A DNA stretch of 64,000 bases, from assembly GCF_000828635.1 (NCBI RefSeq), contig NZ_AP012547.1, forward strand, positions 1,612,001-1,676,000. Reading direction: 5' to 3'. How positions within the stretch are numbered: the first letter of the stretch is position 1; each line of letters starts with the position of its first letter. A program made the position numbers and the translations under genes. This document shows positions 59,515-64,000 of the stretch, piece by piece. The DNA comes from Sulfuritalea hydrogenivorans sk43H (lineage in GTDB: Bacteria; Pseudomonadota; Gammaproteobacteria; Burkholderiales; Rhodocyclaceae). The notes under the pieces are model-generated. The model had not been told where the DNA came from. It did no database searches and worked only from the letters and a program-made list of their open reading frames with translations.

Positions 59515-60825
59515 ATGAACGCACCGAACAAGTATCCGACCGAATCCCTCAAGCTGTGGGGCAAGGCCAAGCAGCTGCGCGAGCAGTATTACAAGAACTA
59601 CGCCGCAGCCAAGGACAATGGCGGCCTGCGCTGGTCCGGTTCCGCCTGGGCGCTCGATGCGCTGCCGGCCGGCCTCGGCGACGACGTCTATTCGCTGACC
59701 GGCGAGCCTTACGCGGCGGCCGTCGCGCATGACAAGAAGTTTGCCAAGGAATGCATGGACGCCGCCGAATCGGTCGGCTTCGCCCGCGACCTGTGCTCCT
59801 ACATGCGCATCTATTGGGGTGGCATGCACCTCGACAAGTATCTCTACGGCGGCAAGTTCCCCAAGCCCGACTTCATCTTCCAGACGCAGATCTGCTGTTC
59901 GCACTCGAAGTGGTACCAGCACGTCGCCAAGGAAGAGAAGGTGCCGCAGTTCTACGTCGACGTCGGCGTCGGTCCCTACAAGGACATGAACGCGGCGCGC
60001 CTCGACTACGTCACCAACCAGCTGCACGACGGCATCGAGTTCCTCGAAAAGTCGACCGGCCGCAAGTTCGACGACGAGAAGTTCCTCAAGGCGGTCAAGA
60101 ACGAAATGCGCTCGACCAGCCGCTGGGCCGACATCTGCGCCTTGAACAAGGTCAAGCCGGCGCCGCTCGACGAGAAGACCATGTACTCGCTCTACGTGCT
60201 GGCCACGCTGTCGAAATCCTCGCAGTGGTGCGCCGACTTCTACGATGAACTCTACGAAGAAGTGAAGGATCGCGTCGCGCGCGGCATCGCCGCCGTGCCC
60301 AACGAGAAGTGCCGCATGATGTCCGACACGCAGCCGCCCTGGTCCTTCCTCAAGATCTTCCGCTACCTCGAAACCTACGGCGCGGTGTCGATCGGTTCGC
60401 TCTACACCTTCGCCCTCGAAGGCATCTGGGAAGACAAGCCGGACGGCAGCTGGGGCGGTCGCAGCCTGCCCTGGGAAAAGGGCATCGAGATGAACACGCG
60501 CGACCAGATCCTGCGCCTCTACGCCGACTGGAACCTGTCCAAGCCGCAGTGGCAGCACTTCTTCGATCCGCGGCTGAAGACCGAGATGATGCTGCGCATC
60601 GTCAAGGAATGGCAGGTCGATGGCGTCATGCTGCACCTCAACCGCGGCTGCGAGGGCCTGAGCCTCGGCATCATGGAAAACCGTGGCGGCATTGCCAAGG
60701 CCGGGGTGCCGATCATGACCTTCGAAGGCAACATGGGCGACGAACGCGAATTCGACGAAGTGCGCACGCAGGCCCGCGTTGATGCCTTCATGGAACAGCT
60801 TGGCTTGCGTCGCCAGGCAGCGTAA
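59515..60825 (+). CDS. bzdO: benzoyl-CoA reductase subunit BzdO (BcrB-like)
   Basis: A 436-residue HgdB-family subunit: [44 protein letters not shown]. It shares the substrate-binding half with BzdN. It lies 18 bp after bzdN. Confidence 0.9.
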   Translation: MNAPNKYPTESLKLWGKAKQLREQYYKNYAAAKDNGGLRWSGSAWALDALPAGLGDDVYSLTGEPYAAAVAHDKKFAKECMDAAESVGFARDLCSYMRIYWGGMHLDKYLYGGKFPKPDFIFQTQICCSHSKWYQHVAKEEKVPQFYVDVGVGPYKDMNAARLDYVTNQLHDGIEFLEKSTGRKFDDEKFLKAVKNEMRSTSRWADICALNKVKPAPLDEKTMYSLYVLATLSKSSQWCADFYDELYEEVKDRVARGIAAVPNEKCRMMSDTQPPWSFLKIFRYLETYGAVSIGSLYTFALEGIWEDKPDGSWGGRSLPWEKGIEMNTRDQILRLYADWNLSKPQWQHFFDPRLKTEMMLRIVKEWQVDGVMLHLNRGCEGLSLGIMENRGGIAKAGVPIMTFEGNMGDEREFDEVRTQARVDAFMEQLGLRRQAA

Positions 60826-60891
60826 CCCGATTACCGTGAAATACCTTGCCAAGCGCGTACTGTGATGTTCGAGCGAAGCGAGCTGACTGAG

Positions 60892-60909
60892 CCTCCCCGC
60901 GAGGGGAGG
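60892..60909 (+). repeat. GC-rich hairpin in the bzdO-bzdP spacer
   Basis: CCTCCCC-GCGA-GGGGAGG, a 7-bp stem without a T-run. The 175-bp spacer has no gene. It might mark a processing site that alters subunit ratios. Confidence 0.45.
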
Positions 60910-61000
60910 ATGGGAGGGGCGGGCCTTCAATTCGCCTTTCGCGTGTTTCATCATCAGGCGTGCGGCTTAACCGCCGCATGAAAGTTAGGAGGAATCAACA

Positions 61001-61810
61001 ATGATTACCGCTGGAATCGATATGGGCTCGCGCAGCATCAAGGTGATACTGCTCGAAGAACTCAAGGTGGATGGCGCGCCGGCTTTGAAGTACGGCGTCA
61101 AGAAGGCTCACATCATGATGCCGGGCGACCTGGACCAGGACGTCGCTGCCGACAAGGCCTACAACGAAGCACTGGAGGCCGCCGGCCTCAAGCGCGAAGA
61201 CGTCAAGGCCGTGTTTGCCACAGGCGCCGGGCGCAAGCAGGTGGCCTTCGCCGCCGAGGGCATTACCGAAATGACGGCCGGTGCCAAGGGCGCGAACTTC
61301 ATGTTCCCGCAGGGCCGCACCGTGGTCGATGTCGGTGCCGAGGAAGGCCGCGGCATGAAGACCGATGCCGAGGGCCGCGCGGTCGATTTTGCCGGCAACG
61401 AGAAGTGCGCTGCGGGCGCCGGGTCGTTCGCAGAGGCGATGTCGCGGGCCCTGCAGATGACGCTCAAGGAGTTCGGCGATGCCAGCCTCAAGTCGGACAA
61501 GACCATCCCGATGAACGCGCAGTGCACAGTGTTTGCCGAATCCGAAGTGGTTTCGCTGATCCATTCGGCGACGCCCAAGAACGACATCGCCAAGGCCGTG
61601 CTCGACGCCGTCGCCAGCCGCGTTTGCGCCATGGTGCGCCGCGTCGGCATCGAGGGCGAGGTGGTGCTGATCGGCGGCATGGTGCATAACGCCGGCTTCG
61701 TCCAGTCGCTGAAGACCGCGATGGGCGTCGATGCGATTTCCCTGCCGGACATGCCGGAGTACATCAGCGCGCTGGGATGCGCGATGATTGCCGCCGAGCG
61801 TCAGCACTGA
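61001..61810 (+). CDS. bzdP: benzoyl-CoA reductase activating subunit BzdP
   Basis: A 269-residue ASKHA-type ATPase: ITAGIDMGSRSIKVILLEE and the Cys pair FAGNEKCAAGAGSF and NAQCTVFAESEV, which hold the bridging [4Fe-4S] cluster of the dimer with BzdQ. It couples ATP hydrolysis to low-potential electron transfer. The short size of both activating subunits (269 and 301) fits the Azoarcus bzd type and not the longer BcrA of Thauera. Confidence 0.87.
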   Translation: MITAGIDMGSRSIKVILLEELKVDGAPALKYGVKKAHIMMPGDLDQDVAADKAYNEALEAAGLKREDVKAVFATGAGRKQVAFAAEGITEMTAGAKGANFMFPQGRTVVDVGAEEGRGMKTDAEGRAVDFAGNEKCAAGAGSFAEAMSRALQMTLKEFGDASLKSDKTIPMNAQCTVFAESEVVSLIHSATPKNDIAKAVLDAVASRVCAMVRRVGIEGEVVLIGGMVHNAGFVQSLKTAMGVDAISLPDMPEYISALGCAMIAAERQH

Positions 61811-61895
61811 TGAAGCCCCTGCGTAGCAGGTCGGGCCAGCAAAAGACGCTGACCTCGCCGCTACGGATGACCCCTTACGCAATAGGAGCGAAAAG

Positions 61896-62801
61896 ATGAA
61901 TGCAGAAGTGACAGCAGCCCCGACCGCCCCGGAGAAGAAGGAATTCTGGCGCTGGCAGGAAAACACCTGGGTAGATGAAACCAAGGACTGGAAGACCGCC
62001 AAGATCATCACCTGCGGTATCGACGTCGGTTCCGTGTCGTCGCAGGCCGTGCTGGTGGTGGATGGCGAGCTCTACGGCTTCAACAGCATGCGCACCGGAA
62101 ACAACTCGCCGGATTCGGCCACCAATGCCCTGCAGGGCGTGATGGACAAGTGCGGCATGAAGCTGGAAGACATCCATTACGTCGTCGGCACCGGCTACGG
62201 CCGGGTCAACGTGCCTTTCGCCCACAAGGCGATCACCGAGATCGCCTGCCATGCCCGCGGCGCCAACTACATGGGCGGCAACGGCGTGCGTACCATCCTC
62301 GACATGGGCGGCCAGGACTGCAAGGCCATCCACTGCGACGAAAAGGGCAAGGTCACCAACTTCCTGATGAACGACAAGTGCGCGGCCGGTACCGGGCGCG
62401 GCATGGAAGTCATCTCCGACCTGATGCAGATTCCGATCGCCGAACTGGGACCGCGTTCCTTCGACATCGACAGCGACGTCGAAGCCGTGTCCTCGGTATG
62501 CGTCGTGTTCGCCAAGTCCGAGGCGCTGGGCCTGCTCAAGGCCGGCTACACCAAGAACAAGGTGATCGCGGCCTACTGCCAGGCCATGGCCGAGCGCGTG
62601 GTCTCCCTGCTGGAGCGGATCGGTGTCGAAGAGGGCTTCTTCATCACCGGCGGCATTGCCAAGAACCCCGGTGTGGTCAAGCGCATCGAGAAGCTGCTCG
62701 GCATCAAGGCCATCGATACCAAGGTCGATAGCCAGATCGCCGGAGCCCTTGGCGCGGCGCTGTTTGGCTACACGCTGATGTCCAAAAAGGCGGCTGCCTG
62801 A
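61896..62801 (+). CDS. bzdQ: benzoyl-CoA reductase activating subunit BzdQ
   Basis: A 301-residue ASKHA ATPase with TCGIDVGSVSSQAVLVVDGE, LDMGGQDCKAIHCDEKG, NDKCAAGTGRGMEVI and SSVCVVFAKSEALGLL. It pairs with BzdP. An N-terminal 30-residue extension (EFWRWQENTWVDETKDW) precedes the ATPase domain. It is 85 bp after bzdP. Confidence 0.9.
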   Translation: MNAEVTAAPTAPEKKEFWRWQENTWVDETKDWKTAKIITCGIDVGSVSSQAVLVVDGELYGFNSMRTGNNSPDSATNALQGVMDKCGMKLEDIHYVVGTGYGRVNVPFAHKAITEIACHARGANYMGGNGVRTILDMGGQDCKAIHCDEKGKVTNFLMNDKCAAGTGRGMEVISDLMQIPIAELGPRSFDIDSDVEAVSSVCVVFAKSEALGLLKAGYTKNKVIAAYCQAMAERVVSLLERIGVEEGFFITGGIAKNPGVVKRIEKLLGIKAIDTKVDSQIAGALGAALFGYTLMSKKAAA

Positions 62802-62838
62802 TAGCCTCCCGCGGTGCCCTGACCATAAGGAGCAAGAC

Positions 62839-63123
62839 ATGATCGCCAACTACGGTTACAAGGATGGTTCCGGTGAGTATTACATCAGCATCGACACGGA
62901 CAAGTGCATCGGCTGCGCGGCGGATCGCGCCTGCCTGACCGCATGTCCGAAGCAGATGTTCGAGATCATCACCGACGACTACGACGACGAAGTGGCCTGG
63001 ATCAAGAAGCCCAACTGCCGCACCCTGGCCTACGACTGCGCCGACTGCAAGCCGTCGGGCGGCTACAGCAGCCTGCCGTGCATGGCGGCCTGCACTCCTG
63101 GCGCCATCAAGCACTCGTGGTAA
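62839..63123 (+). CDS. bzdM: benzoyl-CoA reductase ferredoxin BzdM
   Basis: A 94-residue 2[4Fe-4S] ferredoxin: KCIGCAADRACLTACPKQ and CADCKPSGGYSSLPCMAACTP. The extra residues between the clusters and the final HSW are typical of the ferredoxin in bzd clusters. It feeds BzdNOPQ. Confidence 0.85.
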   Translation: MIANYGYKDGSGEYYISIDTDKCIGCAADRACLTACPKQMFEIITDDYDDEVAWIKKPNCRTLAYDCADCKPSGGYSSLPCMAACTPGAIKHSW

Positions 63124-63137
63124 GCGGGGTGATTGCC

Positions 63138-63449
63138 ATGGCAGAGACACCACGGCGGGTGATTCCGATCGCGCAGGCCAAAGTGGTCAGTCCCGAGGAT
63201 GCACTGCTCAAGGACGGCTGGGTGCGCCAGACCACCATCGGCGAACCGCGCCTGTCCGAGATCGTGCAGAACTACAAGGCGATGGGCTTCGAAGTCCATG
63301 TCGAGGAGTTCAAGACGGAAGGGACGGGGAGCGAGGGCTGCAACACCTGTTTCGATGCAGGCCAGGAAATGGGCTTCATGTACGGCACGGTCTATGTCCG
63401 CAAGCGCGGCGAACCGGCCGGCAATGACATAGATAGCGAACTGTTTTAA
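63138..63449 (+). CDS. small CxxC protein of the bzd operon
   Basis: A 103-residue protein: RQTTIGEPRLSEIVQNYKAM, then GSEGCNTCFDAGQEMGFMYG. The Cys pair could bind a metal. Similar small genes occur near bzd genes; the role is unknown. A GTG at 63129 is an alternative start. Confidence 0.6.
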   Translation: MAETPRRVIPIAQAKVVSPEDALLKDGWVRQTTIGEPRLSEIVQNYKAMGFEVHVEEFKTEGTGSEGCNTCFDAGQEMGFMYGTVYVRKRGEPAGNDIDSELF

Positions 63450-63496
63450 GCATTCGGGGCGCCAGCGGCGCTGCCGACCAGACAAGGAGGATTGAA

Positions 63497-63949
63497 ATGG
63501 CTGATCAGAAAAGAGTAATGCGCGTCCTGCGCCAGGGGGATCTGGACGCCATCGTCGCGATCGACGCGTTCGCCACCGGCGAGCCGCGGCGCGAGTACTA
63601 CGAGCGCAAGATTGCCGGCATCCTGAACCGGGCCGCCAACATCAACACCTCGATCGTCTGCGAGATCGACGGCAAGGTGGTCGGCTTCGTCATGGGCTAC
63701 GTGTTCTTCGGCGAATTCGGCATTGCCGACGGCACCGCGACGATCGACACCATTGGCGTGCATCCCGACTTCCGCCACTTCGGCGTCGCCGCCGAAATGC
63801 TCGACCAGTTCATGATGAACATGAAGGCCGCCGGGGTGAAGAAGGTCTACACGCTGGTGAACTGGGACGATTTCGCACTGGAGAAGTTCTTCAAGGCCAA
63901 CAAGTTCGCGCCTTCGAAGCGGATTAACCTCGAGTACGAGCTGCCCTGA
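63497..63949 (+). CDS. GNAT-family N-acetyltransferase of the bzd operon
   Basis: A 150-residue GNAT protein: CEIDGKVVGFVMGYV, IDTIGVHPDFRHFGVAAEMLDQF (acetyl-CoA loop) and NWDDFALEKFFKANKF. It might acetylate a bzd protein or a small ligand; this is not known. RBS AAGGAGG at 63484-63490. Confidence 0.8.
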   Translation: MADQKRVMRVLRQGDLDAIVAIDAFATGEPRREYYERKIAGILNRAANINTSIVCEIDGKVVGFVMGYVFFGEFGIADGTATIDTIGVHPDFRHFGVAAEMLDQFMMNMKAAGVKKVYTLVNWDDFALEKFFKANKFAPSKRINLEYELP

Positions 63950-63974
63950 GTCCGGGACGGATCGGCGCCAGGCC

Positions 63975-64000
63975 ATGTGGATCGATACCCATTGTCATAC
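63975..64000 (+). CDS. 5' end of a TatD/amidohydrolase-like gene
   Basis: ATG 63975 begins MWIDTHCH, matching the N-terminal metal motif of TatD-type hydrolases and related amidohydrolases. The gene runs off the window, so its real identity is open. Confidence 0.45.

Noticed and set aside
58297-60954. 885-residue open frame antisense to bzdN-bzdO
   Set aside because: Shadow of two well-supported genes in high-GC DNA; no domain.

Overview
The window is about 64 kb of high-GC DNA from a betaproteobacterium. The best fit is a Rhodocyclales-type facultative denitrifier of the Azoarcus/Aromatoleum/Thauera/Georgfuchsia kind. I base this on the gene set: a complete phenylalanine/phenylacetate-to-benzoyl-CoA cluster (padBCD-padEFGHI-padJ), aerobic benzoyl-CoA genes (boxRCBA) and an ATP-dependent benzoyl-CoA reductase operon of the Azoarcus (bzd) type. 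The species cannot be read from this window.

Layout. (1) 1-9,033: the right end of an integrated tailed phage, probably a podovirus. It holds a GNAT protein, a gp14-like core protein, three large ejection or internal virion proteins, and four small genes including a PC4/p15-like and an HTH protein. It ends at a 23-nt tRNA-Leu-like 3' end that I read as the phage attachment site. (2) 9,047-28,804: housekeeping genes. These are DUF1178, a metallophosphoesterase, mutS, suhB, trmJ, cysE, the full isc operon (iscR, a second cysteine desulfurase, iscS, iscU, iscA, hscB, hscA, fdx, iscX) behind two tandem IscR boxes, a TatD hydrolase, tpx, typA, an MTA/MTI phosphorylase, def and a dCACHE-GGDEF cyclase. 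(3) 28,920-47,518: anaerobic aryl-acid catabolism. A thioesterase and an NDP-forming acyl-CoA synthetase, a PaaX-family regulator, then fdhD-padBCDEFGHIJ and a dctPQM TRAP transporter. (4) 47,623-52,438: a patch of accessory DNA with a boxA relic, a quinone oxidoreductase, a higBA toxin-antitoxin pair lying between that gene and a broken copy of its own 5' end, and a RloA/RloB (AbiL-like) defence pair. (5) 52,663-63,949: boxRCBA on the minus strand, divergent from bzdNOPQM plus two accessory genes on the plus strand. A new gene starts at 63,975.

How the parts work together. Phenylacetate is activated by PadJ, oxidised by PadBCD to phenylglyoxylate, and converted by PadEFGHI to benzoyl-CoA. 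Benzoyl-CoA is then either epoxidised by BoxAB with ring opening by BoxC when oxygen is present, or reduced by BzdNOPQ with ferredoxin BzdM when it is not. Regulatory DNA links the modules. A GATACA/TGTATC inverted pair spaced 26-27 nt lies in front of both the acyl-CoA synthetase operon and the fdhD-pad operon, on either side of the PaaX-family gene. A TGCA-N6-TGCA palindrome of the BzdR/BoxR type lies before dctP and, with one mismatch, between boxR and bzdN. FNR-like boxes lie next to one site of each class.

Two repeat families stand out. One is a 267-bp MITE-like element with 3-bp target duplication inserted at the stop codon of the PaaX-family gene, with a collapsed remnant at the end of the cyclase gene. 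The other is a 28-bp motif found about eleven times in the host DNA, both between and inside genes, and not seen in the prophage.
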